A stretch of 64,000 nt of DNA from Paenibacillus sp. 32352 (GTDB lineage Bacteria > Bacillota > Bacilli > Paenibacillales > NBRC-103111), in contig NZ_MZNT01000006.1 of assembly GCF_002042965.1 (NCBI RefSeq), positions 186,001 through 250,000 of the forward strand. Direction: 5' to 3'. A model generated the notes under the pieces. The model worked only from the letters and a program-made list of their open reading frames with translations, was not told where the DNA came from and ran no database searches. Of this stretch, positions 16,633 to 25,516 are shown piece after piece (the stretch's first letter is position 1; each line of letters begins with the position of its first letter). Made by a program: the position numbers and the translations under genes.

Positions 16633-17847
16633 ATGTCTAAAGAGCTTGATTCCAGCCGGTTTACACAGAGTAAGCTGATGCTGCTGGCCGCCATTTCATG
16701 CGGATTCATTGTCGCCAACCTTTATTATTCCCAAACGCTTGTCGGTCCGATTAGCCTGGCGACCGGCCTATCGTCTTCAGCGTCGGGATTCATCGTCACC
16801 CTAACGCAGATCGGCTACGTTCTTGGTCTGTTGTTTATCGTCCCTCTAAGTGACATTATTGAAAACCGGCGCCTCATGGCAGGTTCCTTATCGATTGTAG
16901 TCTTGGCGCTTCTTGCGGCTGCGGGAGCCAGCAGCTCGGCGGTGTTTTTAACCGCATCTCTCATCATCGGACTAGGTTCGGTCGTTGCCCAAATTCTCGT
17001 GCCTTTTGTAACCTATTTAACCCCGGCAGAGCATCGCGGACGGGTGATCGGGAATGTGATGAGCGGATTGCTGCTAGGCATCATGCTGGCTAGACCGGCT
17101 GCCAGTTTAATCGCCGGTTTATGGGGATGGCGGACCGTGTTTGCCGCATCGGCGGTCGTGACGGCTTTGCTGACAGTGCTTCTGGCACGACGGCTCCCCC
17201 AGCGCAAGCCGGTACCTTCTGTCAGCTACGGCAAGCTTCTCGCTTCGCTGGGCAGACTTTTTAAGGACACTCCCGCTTTACGTCGCCGCGCCTTCTATCA
17301 AGCTAGCTTGTTCGGAGCGTTCAGCTTATTTTGGACCGTTGTCCCTTTACGGTTGGCTGACGCATTCGGCATGACGCAGCAAGGCATAGCGTTGTTTGCC
17401 TTAGTCGGCGTAGGCGGAGCGGTCGCAGCACCCATTGCAGGCAGATTGGCCGATCGTGGCTGGAGCAGGATAGCGACGGGCATGGCCATCAGCATCGCCA
17501 TTGTATCCTTGCTGCTTATTGATGTATTTCAGGACCACTCCACTCTTGCCCTTGTTCTGCTCTATGTTTCCGCCATTACGCTGGATATGGCCGTATCGGG
17601 CAACCTTGTGTTGGGTCAGCGTGTCATTTATTCGTTGGGAAGCGAAGTTCGGGGACGGCTGAACGGCCTGTTCATGGCGATCTTCTTCATCGGCGGTGCC
17701 GTCGGCTCCTCCTTGGGCGGCTGGTCTTACGCCAATGGCGGCTGGAGTATGGCATTGGCACTTGGAATCGTGCTGCCGCTGGCGGCGCTGCTGTACTTCT
17801 TCACCGAGATGCGGCAAGGGTTCAGCACGTCAAAAGAACAACGCTAA
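16633..17847 (+). CDS. MFS efflux transporter
   Basis: A 404-residue major facilitator with 12 predicted helices. The family A-motif region appears as LLFIVPLSDIIENRRLMAGS after helix 2, and the N terminus (IVANLYYSQTLVGPIS) resembles YnfM/YgaY-type drug and metabolite exporters. AGGAGG precedes the ATG. Divergent arrangement with a TetR repressor and three operators suggests inducible export of a toxic compound. B. subtilis has a similar MFS-TetR-Rph grouping (yvkA-yvkB-yvkC), and an Rph-like gene lies just downstream here. Confidence 0.88.
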   Translation: MSKELDSSRFTQSKLMLLAAISCGFIVANLYYSQTLVGPISLATGLSSSASGFIVTLTQIGYVLGLLFIVPLSDIIENRRLMAGSLSIVVLALLAAAGASSSAVFLTASLIIGLGSVVAQILVPFVTYLTPAEHRGRVIGNVMSGLLLGIMLARPAASLIAGLWGWRTVFAASAVVTALLTVLLARRLPQRKPVPSVSYGKLLASLGRLFKDTPALRRRAFYQASLFGAFSLFWTVVPLRLADAFGMTQQGIALFALVGVGGAVAAPIAGRLADRGWSRIATGMAISIAIVSLLLIDVFQDHSTLALVLLYVSAITLDMAVSGNLVLGQRVIYSLGSEVRGRLNGLFMAIFFIGGAVGSSLGGWSYANGGWSMALALGIVLPLAALLYFFTEMRQGFSTSKEQR

Positions 17848-17892
17848 CGATCCGCTCGCACTATTGCTAACCTATTTCCGAGGCTTTGAAAC

Positions 17893-17957
17893 AAAAAAAG
17901 GACGCCTTCCGCTGCCATCGTCTTTCTCCCGATGACAGCCGGAATGGCGTCTTTATT
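17893..17957. terminator. Bidirectional terminator between MFS and Rph-like genes
   Basis: GACGCC-TTCCG-CTGCCATCG pairs with CGATGACAG-CCGGAA-TGGCGTC, with an A-run on the left and T-rich sequence on the right, so it can serve both converging genes. Confidence 0.8.
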
Positions 17958-17978
17958 TACGCGTACTGCTATAACGAG

Positions 17979-20660
17979 CTACTGCCCGTTCCCGTTCGGC
18001 GGCAGCACCAGCACATAGCCGCGGGTGCCATCCAGACGAATTCTGTCGCCGTCCTGAATCCGGGCAGTAGCTCCTTCAATGCCGACGACGGCCGGAATTC
18101 CATACTCACGAGCCACTACGGCGCCGTGAGTCATCAGCCCGCCGACCTCCATGACAAGGCCGACCGCCGAATGAAATAACGGCGTCCAGCCCGGGTCTGT
18201 GAACGGGGCGATCATGATTTCGCCCTTGTTCAGCTTGGCCTCGTCGGGGCGCAGCACGACGCGGGCGATCCCTTCCACGACGCCGGCCGATACCGGCGTG
18301 CCGAGCAGGGCTCCTTCGGGCACATCCTTCCGGCGAAGGCTGCCCGTGATGATCTCGCCCTCGCTCGTCATGAGGCGAGGAGGAGTAAGCCCCTGGAAGC
18401 TCTCATAGTCGCGCTTCCGCTCTTCTATCTCCTGCTGCAAGCGAGCCATCGTCCTTCCCCGGGTCAGCTCCAGCACTTCATCCAGCGTCAGGTAGAAGAT
18501 ATCCTCCTCCGTCTGCAGCACGCCCCGGTCGACCAGCGCATTCGCCTCGTCCAGCAGCGCCTGCCGGATAAATCCGAACAAGCGGATCATCGTATATTTC
18601 GGATGCTCCCGGATCCCCATCGCATGGCGGAACACCCGGATCATCCGTGACATGAGCTTCGCCCGGAACCAGCCGAAAGGCAGGGCCCTTACCCCGTTCA
18701 CGAGCTCGCGGGCCGCGGCTTCGGCATCCCGTGCTCCCTGAGCAAAGCGCTCCCTATGCTCACCCGGCTGCATCGTCCGCATATGGCTCTCGATAGCCGG
18801 CAGCAGCGCTCCCGGCTCATCGCGCCATCTCCGCCGTGTCAGATCGATTTCACCGGGGCAGCGCATGCCGTACAGCTCCATAAATCGATCCCACTGCGTT
18901 AGGAAAGCCTCCCCGCCTGCAGCCAGCTCCAGCCGAGCCCTCAGGCCGCCGATATCCCCCTGCCGGATGATCTCGGCAACCTCGGGATGCTGCCTCGCCG
19001 CATCCGCTAAATCGCCGATCATCAGCCCGAGCTCGCTCGTTACATTGCCGGGCAGCGATTTGTTCAGCGCATGGATCGCTTCCTTGTCTCCCAGCCACTT
19101 CTCCGCCATAGCCTTAATCAGTTTGGAAGCGATGATGCCCGACAACGGGTAAGGCATGACACGGGGGAATAGCGTGAGTAGGATCGACCCGGCCAATTCC
19201 TGCACGCGTACTATGCGTTCTTCGCCGCTGGCCCCTTCCAGCCGCTCCTTTCCCTGCCTCACGAAGGCATCCGTCCAATCGGTCGCTTCCTTAGCCATTT
19301 GAGGAGGAGAGGCTGACAGAAGATTCCTGAGGGCTCGGATTAAGATGGGGCCGGCAAACTTCATAATATGAAGCTTTAGCCCGGGCTCGGGCTTTAATCC
19401 CCGTACGAAGGAATCTCTCTGTATATAGTCGGCCACGCCGCTCGCCATCAGCTCATCGATTCCGCTCAGCAGCTTCGGGAACAACCTGCGGGCCTGCCTC
19501 ACATGGAACAGCTTCGTAATGTCGATAAACAGTCTGCCCCCTGCGGTATAAGCCAGCCCGCTCTTCTCGCGAACCGACGGCTTGCCGAAGGGAACCACCG
19601 TACGCAGTACGGACAATCCCATAAGCTTCATCGCGTCCGTCATCATTTGTTGATGCCCGAAGGAGACAAGCAGGTGAGGGGATTCGCCGGGGCCAACCGG
19701 AACCTCGGGCAGTGGATAGAGCGATGTAATAGGCCGGCTCTGCACAATATAGAGCTTGCCTTCGGCATAGCACCATTCAATATCCTGGTCGGTACCATAA
19801 TGGTTCTTAATCCTTAGGCCCAGCGCGGCGAGCTCTTGAATCCGCTCATCGCTTAAAGCCTGCCTCTCCTGCATCTCATCCGGCACAGGGCGCGTTTCGG
19901 TCCCTCCCTCCGGTAAAGAAAAGACCGCCACCTTTTTCTTCGCAATGCTCTTGCTTATGATTTTCCCGGAGCGTACTTGATACAAGTCGGCCGAGACAAT
20001 GCCGGACACCAGAGCCTCGCCGAGCCCGAAGCTGGCATCGATCGAAACGGTCCCCCTATGACCGCTGACGGGGTCTGCAGTAAACATAATGCCCGACACT
20101 TCGGGGAATACCATCTGCTGCACGACGACGGAGAGCAGAACGGAACGGTGATCGAAGCCGTTCTTCGCCCGGTAGGAAATCGCGCGCGCCGTGAATAAGG
20201 ATGCCCAGCACCGGCGGATCGATTGAAGCAGCTGCTCCTCTCCCCGCACGTTCAGATAGGTATCCTGCTGGCCCGCGAACGATGCGGAGGGCAAATCCTC
20301 CGCCGTAGCGCTGGAACGAACGGCATACGCCTTGCTGTCGCCAGCTTGCCGCCAGTGCTTGATAATGCTTGCCTCGACGGGCTTCGGCATATCTACCGTA
20401 ACCAAATACCCGCGAATAGCGCTGCCGAGCTCCGTGATCTCTTCCAGCTGATCGGCCTTTACGCTATCCAGCCGTGCAAAATAGTCCTCCATCCGGTCGC
20501 ACTGTTCAATAAAAGCCCGGTAGGCCGCCGTCGTCACACAAAAGCCGGGAGGAATGGCAAACCCGGCGCGAGTCATCTCACCCAGATTAGCCCCCTTACC
20601 TCCTGCCAGCGGCAAACTGGACTTATCCAGCTGCTGAAAATCAAGCACAAAACCGTTCAT
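17979..20660 (-). CDS. Rifampin phosphotransferase-like / PEP-synthase-like protein
   Basis: 893 residues in the three-part layout of rifamycin phosphotransferases. An N-terminal ATP-grasp region opens with PLAGGKGANLGEMTRAGFAI and contains RSSATAEDLPSASFAGQQDT near residue 115. A central alpha-helical region of about 450 residues follows, then a C-terminal swivelling domain with the phospho-accepting His in GGLMTHGAVVAREYGIPAVV (about 848). PEP synthases share the ends, but the long helical middle and the linked TetR gene point to Rph/YvkC. It would transfer the beta-phosphate of ATP to rifampin or a related molecule. It follows a TetR gene by 12 bp in one operon. The true substrate is unproved. 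Confidence 0.8.
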   Translation of the reverse strand: MNGFVLDFQQLDKSSLPLAGGKGANLGEMTRAGFAIPPGFCVTTAAYRAFIEQCDRMEDYFARLDSVKADQLEEITELGSAIRGYLVTVDMPKPVEASIIKHWRQAGDSKAYAVRSSATAEDLPSASFAGQQDTYLNVRGEEQLLQSIRRCWASLFTARAISYRAKNGFDHRSVLLSVVVQQMVFPEVSGIMFTADPVSGHRGTVSIDASFGLGEALVSGIVSADLYQVRSGKIISKSIAKKKVAVFSLPEGGTETRPVPDEMQERQALSDERIQELAALGLRIKNHYGTDQDIEWCYAEGKLYIVQSRPITSLYPLPEVPVGPGESPHLLVSFGHQQMMTDAMKLMGLSVLRTVVPFGKPSVREKSGLAYTAGGRLFIDITKLFHVRQARRLFPKLLSGIDELMASGVADYIQRDSFVRGLKPEPGLKLHIMKFAGPILIRALRNLLSASPPQMAKEATDWTDAFVRQGKERLEGASGEERIVRVQELAGSILLTLFPRVMPYPLSGIIASKLIKAMAEKWLGDKEAIHALNKSLPGNVTSELGLMIGDLADAARQHPEVAEIIRQGDIGGLRARLELAAGGEAFLTQWDRFMELYGMRCPGEIDLTRRRWRDEPGALLPAIESHMRTMQPGEHRERFAQGARDAEAAARELVNGVRALPFGWFRAKLMSRMIRVFRHAMGIREHPKYTMIRLFGFIRQALLDEANALVDRGVLQTEEDIFYLTLDEVLELTRGRTMARLQQEIEERKRDYESFQGLTPPRLMTSEGEIITGSLRRKDVPEGALLGTPVSAGVVEGIARVVLRPDEAKLNKGEIMIAPFTDPGWTPLFHSAVGLVMEVGGLMTHGAVVAREYGIPAVVGIEGATARIQDGDRIRLDGTRGYVLVLPPNGNGQ

Positions 20661-20672
20661 TCCGCACGCCTC

Positions 20673-21248
20673 CTATTCCTTGTCGTTCGTTCGGATTCCT
20701 TCGAATAACAATGTGAATAATGTGTCTGCGACGTCCATAATCGCAACCCCGTGCTTGGCTGCGAAATCCGGCCTTACATACCGCTGGATGCTGTCCAGCA
20801 TGATGACGGATGTAAGCTTGGGATTCAACTCCCGGATCAAGCCTTCCTGCCGGGCCTGCACGAGCAAGCCTTCCAAAAAGGAAAGCTGCCTGGTGCGAAA
20901 CTGCTCAATCCGCTCCCATAACCCGGGGACGAATTTCTGAACGTCTTCCAGAAACATCGGGTTCAGCTGCGTAATCTCCCGCCGAATGCTTCGAAAGGCA
21001 GTTCGAAAGATCTCCAGCGGGCTGCCGCCTTGAAGTCTGGCTTCCTTTACTTTCGTCTCGATGGCGGACAGCATGAGCTCTATAACCGCTTCAGCGATCT
21101 GCTCCTTGCCTGTGAAATACATATATAACGTCTTCTTGCTCATTCCAAGCTGCGAAGCGAGCTCGCTCAAGGTTGCACTGCGGTAGCCTTTTACCTTGAA
21201 CAGCTCGGCAGCCGCGTGCACAATGCGCGTACGGATGATGTCATCCAT
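20673..21248 (-). CDS. TetR-family regulator of the Rph-like gene
   Basis: A 191-residue TetR regulator with helix-turn-helix TLSELASQLGMSKKTLYMYF (residues about 26-45), then a helical ligand domain. Start at 21248 with GGAGG 8 bases upstream. It precedes the Rph-like gene by 12 bp, matching B. subtilis yvkB-yvkC. An inverted repeat lies 27 bp upstream and is a plausible autoregulatory operator. Confidence 0.87.
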   Translation of the reverse strand: MDDIIRTRIVHAAAELFKVKGYRSATLSELASQLGMSKKTLYMYFTGKEQIAEAVIELMLSAIETKVKEARLQGGSPLEIFRTAFRSIRREITQLNPMFLEDVQKFVPGLWERIEQFRTRQLSFLEGLLVQARQEGLIRELNPKLTSVIMLDSIQRYVRPDFAAKHGVAIMDVADTLFTLLFEGIRTNDKE

Positions 21249-21274
21249 TCCGATAACCTCCAAACCAGAAACCG

Positions 21275-21305
21275 TGGAAACCGAATAGTTCCCCCTTGGT
21301 TTCCA
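21275..21305. promoter_or_regulatory. Inverted repeat upstream of the TetR-Rph operon
   Basis: TGGAAACC (21275-21282) and GGTTTCCA (21298-21305) are perfect 8-bp arms separated by 15 bp, immediately upstream of the TetR start. They are a likely TetR operator; the regulator assignment is inferred. Confidence 0.55.
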
Positions 21306-21441
21306 TTTTACAATTTCGGATTCCTAGCGTCAATGGAGGACAAGCCAGGCTATTGAACCTTTTTTGAAAGGCTTGGTACAATACAGGTACAGCTTAAGAT
21401 TCTTTTTTCAAAAAAGACGAAGTCAGGAACGGAGGGTACCT

Positions 21442-22263
21442 ATGATACCGGAAGGCAATTGGAAGAGCAATGTGGATCGGTTTTCAGGCTATGAAGATAC
21501 TTATGACCGCAACCGCCCTGAGGCACCGCTCAAAGTGATTGAGATCGTTACGGCTTACTTGGGCCGTAAGCCCTCGGTCGTGGCCGATATTGGATGCGGT
21601 ACGGGGTTGTCCTCTTTTATTTGGAAGGACCATGCCGAGCGTGTCATCGGAGTCGAGCCCAATGACGATATGAGAGGAAAAGCGCTGCAGAAGGCCAGCT
21701 CCTTGAATGGAGCGAGCCACATCTCCTTTGTGAAAGGATACTCTAATGAACTGGGCATGGAGTCCGATTCGGTCGATATTGTAACGTGTTCCCAGTCCTT
21801 TCACTGGATGGAGCCGGTAAGCACCTTGAATGAAATTGCACGGGTATTGGTAACAGGCGGAGTGTTCGCCGCTTACGATTGCGACTGGCCGCCGACGCTC
21901 ACCTGGACCATTGAGGAGAAGTACAATAACCTGATTCAAAAAGCGGATGACACGATCGCCCGGCTTGTCCAGCAATCGGAGCAGGCCCATAGATGGAGCA
22001 AAGATAAACATTTGCAGAGCATCCGCGGGAGCGGCAGGTTCCGCTTTTCCAAAGAAATTGTGTTCCACAACATGGAAACATGCGATGCCGAGCGTTATAT
22101 CGGTTTGACATTAAGCCAAGGCGGGCTTCAAACCGTTTTCAAGCTGGGAGCGACCGATCTCGACGCCGATATCGCTGCATTTAGAGCGGAAGTCGAAGAA
22201 TATTTCAAAGGAAGAACACTGGACGTGATGTTCAGCTACCGGATGCGGCTTGGCGTGAAATAA
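21442..22263 (+). CDS. Class I SAM-dependent methyltransferase
   Basis: A 273-residue enzyme with the SAM-binding motif VVADIGCGTGLSSF at about residue 38, an acidic ribose-binding position (RVIGVEPNDD) and the post-III region VDIVTCSQSFHWMEP. This is the Methyltransf_11-type arrangement also seen in UbiE-like and small-molecule methylases. GGAGGG precedes the ATG at 21442. The acceptor cannot be told from the sequence. It is a single gene between divergent and convergent neighbours. Confidence 0.85.
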   Translation: MIPEGNWKSNVDRFSGYEDTYDRNRPEAPLKVIEIVTAYLGRKPSVVADIGCGTGLSSFIWKDHAERVIGVEPNDDMRGKALQKASSLNGASHISFVKGYSNELGMESDSVDIVTCSQSFHWMEPVSTLNEIARVLVTGGVFAAYDCDWPPTLTWTIEEKYNNLIQKADDTIARLVQQSEQAHRWSKDKHLQSIRGSGRFRFSKEIVFHNMETCDAERYIGLTLSQGGLQTVFKLGATDLDADIAAFRAEVEEYFKGRTLDVMFSYRMRLGVK

Positions 22264-22340
22264 TCGCGATTCAACCATTGTATAGGCGGTTACCGGATGA
22301 AATGGCGGGTATAACGGCGGGCAACAGGACAGCTGCAAGC

Positions 22341-22380
22341 AAAAAAGCCTCAAAGACGAAAAGGTCTTTGAGGCTTCGTT
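22341..22380. terminator. Bidirectional terminator between methyltransferase and oxidoreductase
   Basis: GCCTCAAAGAC and GTCTTTGAGGC form a perfect 11-bp stem with an A-run at left and T-rich tail at right, serving both converging genes. Confidence 0.9.
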
Positions 22381-22383
22381 TAT

Positions 22384-23022
22384 TTAAGCTTCCCCAACAA
22401 CGGTAAAACGTTCGTTGATATGCTGCGGCTTCTCGATTTCATCTACAACGGCAATCGCGTAATCCGCGTAGCTGATGTGACTGTGTCCTTGAGAGTTTAC
22501 AAGCAGGTTGTCCTTGCCCTTTTGATACGCGCCGGTTCTTCTTCCTTCCGGATTAAAGAAGGCCGAAGGACTGATGAAGGTCCATTGGATACCGGTCGAC
22601 TGCTGCAGATCCTCAAGGTTTTTGCCTTGGTTCGACGCCGTAGCGAAGTACTCTTTAGGGAATTCCGGGGTATCCAGCAAGCGGACTGTTTGCTGCTCAT
22701 CCACGAACAAGCTGCCTGCTCCCCCTACAACGATCAATCTTGTTTGCGGCACTCCCTTCAGCGACTCAATCAATGCTCTTCCCGCTTCCACGTGCAGGTG
22801 CTCCTGACCGGCAGGTGCGCCGAAAGAGTTCACGACCACGTCAAACCCCTTCAAATCCTCCGATGTAAGCTGAAATACATCCTTCTCCATTACCGCGATG
22901 CTGTTATCCTGTAATTTGGATGCATTTCTTACGATAGCGGTTACCTGATGCCCTCTGCTTACAGCTTCTTTCACAATGAGGCTTCCCGCTTTCCCTGCGG
23001 CTCCGATTACTGCGATTTTCAT
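22384..23022 (-). CDS. NAD(P)-binding Rossmann protein (YwnB-like)
   Basis: A 212-residue atypical short-chain dehydrogenase that starts directly with the dinucleotide motif MKIAVIGAAGKAGSLIVKEA. It belongs to the NAD(P)H-binding group typified by B. subtilis YwnB and related quinone- or stress-linked reductases. The ATG at 23022 has GGAGG upstream. It follows the DsbA-like gene by 41 bp and probably shares its promoter with the paired operators, suggesting a role in electrophile or redox stress. Confidence 0.83.
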   Translation of the reverse strand: MKIAVIGAAGKAGSLIVKEAVSRGHQVTAIVRNASKLQDNSIAVMEKDVFQLTSEDLKGFDVVVNSFGAPAGQEHLHVEAGRALIESLKGVPQTRLIVVGGAGSLFVDEQQTVRLLDTPEFPKEYFATASNQGKNLEDLQQSTGIQWTFISPSAFFNPEGRRTGAYQKGKDNLLVNSQGHSHISYADYAIAVVDEIEKPQHINERFTVVGEA

Positions 23023-23063
23023 TTTATTTTCCTCCCATAGCATGATTTATATGAATGATATGA

Positions 23064-23714
23064 TTAGCAAGACTCATCGCTCTTGCACTGCAAACCACCG
23101 GAGAATCCGGACGATTTATTTGCCAGCTGGCGTGCGATCACTTGCTCCAGAACCTCCTTGCTTACCGCCCCCTGCAGCCGTTCATCCCCGATGATGTAGG
23201 TGGGCACTGCCGTAATACCAGCCTCCTCGTATGCGTGTCGGAGGGCCCGCTCTTGAGCTTGCTGGTATCGGCGGCTCCCCAGAGCCTCCCGAAACTCCTC
23301 TTCATCCAGCCCAATTTGCGATGCTAGCCGGGACAGGACATCCACGCTGCCAATGTCTTGCTCTTCTTGAAAAAAAGCCTGAAACACCTTGGCTATATAA
23401 TCATTGCCCTTGCCCTGCTCCGAGGCGTAATGGTAGCCTTCAAAAGCCAACCCTGTATATGGGTGCGGCGACACGCGGGGAAGCTTCATGTCCACTCCCC
23501 ATTGCTGTGCAGTAGGGATGATGAAAGATTCCCAGCCCTTCAGCTTTGAAGGGTCCTGCCAAGGATCGATAGGAGGCGCCGGACTCGGCCGCAATTCGAA
23601 CGGCATCCATTCTACCTCTACCTCTTTTCCTTTCACCGCTTCATCCAGCGGTCCTTTAGCCAGAAAACAGAAGGGGCAAATAAAATCCGAATAGGCTTGG
23701 ATCTTCAGAGTCAT
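23064..23714 (-). CDS. DsbA-family (FrnE-like) thiol oxidoreductase
   Basis: A 216-residue cytosolic thioredoxin-fold protein with a CPFC active site in AYSDFICPFCFLAKGPLDEA (residues about 6-25), a large helical insertion and the cis-Pro loop ITAVPTYIIGDE near residue 182. FrnE/DsbA-like proteins act as disulfide isomerases or 2-hydroxychromene isomerase-like enzymes. No signal peptide. The ATG at 23714 is some 14 bases from AAGGAG; an ATG eight codons upstream lacks a site. The very C terminus carries a lone Cys (SDESC). It heads the operon with the YwnB-like gene. Confidence 0.83.
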   Translation of the reverse strand: MTLKIQAYSDFICPFCFLAKGPLDEAVKGKEVEVEWMPFELRPSPAPPIDPWQDPSKLKGWESFIIPTAQQWGVDMKLPRVSPHPYTGLAFEGYHYASEQGKGNDYIAKVFQAFFQEEQDIGSVDVLSRLASQIGLDEEEFREALGSRRYQQAQERALRHAYEEAGITAVPTYIIGDERLQGAVSKEVLEQVIARQLANKSSGFSGGLQCKSDESC

Positions 23715-23771
23715 AACGTAGTATTCAACTCCTTTCATGGATTATTCAGAGGGAAGTAAGCTATCTCACTA

Positions 23772-23790
23772 TGTAACCATGACAGTTACA
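23772..23790. promoter_or_regulatory. Operator A of the DsbA-like operon
   Basis: TGTAACCATGACAGTTACA is an inverted repeat with arms TGTAAC/GTTACA. It lies in the leader, 90 bp downstream of operator B and 58 bp before the start codon. The form resembles HxlR/DUF24-type redox-sensor sites; no such regulator gene is in the window. Confidence 0.6.
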
Positions 23791-23861
23791 AGTTTGATTA
23801 AAAAAATACAGCCGCCTGCTATTGCTTGAATGTAAGCTTATGAAGCTGAACGGCCATCACC

Positions 23862-23898
23862 TGTAACTATTATAGTTACAATCGATGTATATTGTCAA
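23862..23898 (-). promoter_or_regulatory. Strong promoter with overlapping operator B
   Basis: On the minus strand a perfect TTGACA (-35, 23898-23893) and perfect TATAAT (-10, 23874-23869) are separated by 18 bp. The -10 lies inside the inverted repeat TGTAACTATTATAGTTACA (23862-23880). A repressor there would block initiation at an otherwise near-consensus promoter. Confidence 0.8.
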
Positions 23899-23940
23899 CC
23901 CTGTTTTTCTCCTTGCTTCACATCGAAATTTATTTACGCC

Positions 23941-23972
23941 AAAAGGCACCCCGTCTATCATAACAGGATGCC
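23941..23972 (-). terminator. Terminator of the tsuA-tsuB operon
   Basis: On the minus strand GGCATCC pairs with GGGTGCC around a 14-base loop and is followed by TTTT, 18 bp past the TusA-like stop. Confidence 0.8.
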
Positions 23973-23989
23973 TTCTTTTGCTATCGACT

Positions 23990-24214
23990 TTATTTTTTCT
24001 TAACGGTAATGGTCCAGGAAGCATCATCGATTTGTTCGTATTCGGTAATCGTATGCCCTTCTTCAGCTGCCCAACGAGGAATACTCTCCGTCGCCTGGGT
24101 GCAATCGAAATTAATGATCAGCTCATCCCCGCTGTTCAGGGATTGGATCGCTTCCTTCGCTTCAATCAGCGGAAACGGGCACACCATGCCCAGCACTTCC
24201 AATGTATGTTTCAT
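23990..24214 (-). CDS. tsuB: TusA-like sulfur carrier (TsuB/YeeD-like)
   Basis: A 74-residue TusA-fold protein with the CPxP motif in LGMVCPFPLIEAKEAI (Cys about 13). TsuB/YeeD proteins accept thiosulfate-derived sulfur from the TsuA channel inside the cell. It begins 12 bp after the YeeE/YedE-type transporter, the known tsuA-tsuB arrangement. Confidence 0.88.
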   Translation of the reverse strand: MKHTLEVLGMVCPFPLIEAKEAIQSLNSGDELIINFDCTQATESIPRWAAEEGHTITEYEQIDDASWTITVKKK

Positions 24215-24226
24215 CTCGGATTCCTC

Positions 24227-25303
24227 CTATGCTGTAGTCGTTTTAAGAGCTGCCGCAGGCTGCTTGCTTGTTTTCGTACGCGGACGGACGAAGATGAAGT
24301 AGGATGCCGTCCATGTTCCAAGGATCATGAACAGCAAGGAAATCCAGCCCTGCCAAGTCATCATGGCGGTCATGACCAGACCGTTGCCGATGGAGCAGCC
24401 GCCCGCCAGGCTGGCGCCGAAACCCATCAACACGCCGCCGAGCATACTGCGCACGGCCACCTTCGCATCAGGAGCCCGGAAACGGAACTCCCGGCTTGCT
24501 TTGGCCGCGATGAAGGAGCCGGCGAAAATCCCGAGAACCAGGAACACTCCCCAGTTCAAATATTTTTTGCTGTCGCCGGTAATCAGGTATTGCAAAATAT
24601 TCGCAGTCGGCGTCGTAATCCCGAGCCCGGACATTCTTCCGGTCGCTTCACTTAGCGGCCACGCAATCAGTGCGATCACCCCTACGAGAATAGCCGTAAC
24701 GAACGGATGCCAACGCTTCTCGAACAGCAGATGATTAAGCCCGGATCTTTTGGCCTTCATCGAAGGGATCATCACTTTGGGCTTGCGCAGATGTCTTACT
24801 ACAAGGAATACGGTGATCAGCGTCAGCAGCGCAATGAACGGCCATACGCTCATCCCGAACGTTGCCGGAATGGAATTCGTCGGAGCGGCGAATACCTTGA
24901 AGCTGTCATTCACCGGAACCAGCACGCCGGTTTTCATGACGGCGCTCGTTACCATGTAGCCGAATAAGCTGATCCAGCTGCCGATCAGGCCCTCCCCGGC
25001 CCGATACCAGGTCCCTGTAGCACACCCCCCGGCCAATACGATCCCGATCCCGAAGATAAACGAACCCACGATCGTCGCCAGCCAAGGAAACGCCCCTGCC
25101 TTAAATTGAATAAGTCCCATCTGTATAAGTGCAAAAACACCGATGCTTTGAATAGCGATAGCAATCAGCAGCGCGTAGAACATCCGGTTATCTTTGGCCA
25201 AGTACATATCCCGGAAGCCGCCGGTCAAGCAAAATCGCCCACGCTGCATCACAAAGCCCAACAGCGCACCGCATAACAGACCGGTACATATCATTTGTCC
25301 CAC
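24227..25303 (-). CDS. tsuA: Thiosulfate transporter TsuA (YeeE/YedE family)
   Basis: A 358-residue polytopic membrane protein containing the repeated Cys-bearing motifs of the family: RGRFCLTGGFRD (about residue 21), AGGCATGTWYRAGEG (about 91) and LAGGCSIGNGLV (about 300). These line the thiosulfate path in TsuA. The GTG at 25303 has AGGAG seven bases upstream. Paired with tsuB it should import thiosulfate for cysteine synthesis. An imperfect palindrome just upstream may be its operator. Confidence 0.9.
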   Translation of the reverse strand: MGQMICTGLLCGALLGFVMQRGRFCLTGGFRDMYLAKDNRMFYALLIAIAIQSIGVFALIQMGLIQFKAGAFPWLATIVGSFIFGIGIVLAGGCATGTWYRAGEGLIGSWISLFGYMVTSAVMKTGVLVPVNDSFKVFAAPTNSIPATFGMSVWPFIALLTLITVFLVVRHLRKPKVMIPSMKAKRSGLNHLLFEKRWHPFVTAILVGVIALIAWPLSEATGRMSGLGITTPTANILQYLITGDSKKYLNWGVFLVLGIFAGSFIAAKASREFRFRAPDAKVAVRSMLGGVLMGFGASLAGGCSIGNGLVMTAMMTWQGWISLLFMILGTWTASYFIFVRPRTKTSKQPAAALKTTTA

Positions 25304-25325
25304 AACGATTCTCCTCTCTCATTTA

Positions 25326-25345
25326 ATATCCGAGTAATTCGATAT
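25326..25345. promoter_or_regulatory. Imperfect palindrome upstream of tsuA
   Basis: ATATCCGAGTAATTCGATAT has arms ATATC-CGA and TCG-ATAT and sits 22 bp upstream of the tsuA start. It may be a sulfur-responsive operator; the regulator is not identified. The rest of 25304-25662 is AT-rich and holds the promoters of the two divergent genes but no reading frame I trust. Confidence 0.4.
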
Positions 25346-25501
25346 GATTTATTGTATGATCATTGTAGCATAACAAGAACGGGAGTCAATGAACAATATT
25401 TCCTTCCTGCCCTATATTTTCAAGCGGGGTGGACGAATCCCATTAGTATAAAAAGTATACTATCTAACAAAAAGGTGGGTACTTGTATTAATGTATATAA
25501 T

Positions 25502-25516
25502 ATATAATAATTATCA
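25502..25516. promoter_or_regulatory. Fur-like box upstream of the luciferase-like gene
   Basis: ATATAATAATTATCA matches the 7-1-7 Fur palindrome at 12 of 14 positions. It lies 147 bp upstream of the monooxygenase start, next to TATAAT-like sequence. Confidence 0.35.

Noticed and set aside
17979..20660. Calling this gene phosphoenolpyruvate synthase (ppsA)
   Set aside because: The long central helical region and the linked TetR gene fit rifampin phosphotransferase better; shared ATP-grasp and His domains alone do not separate them, so no symbol is given.
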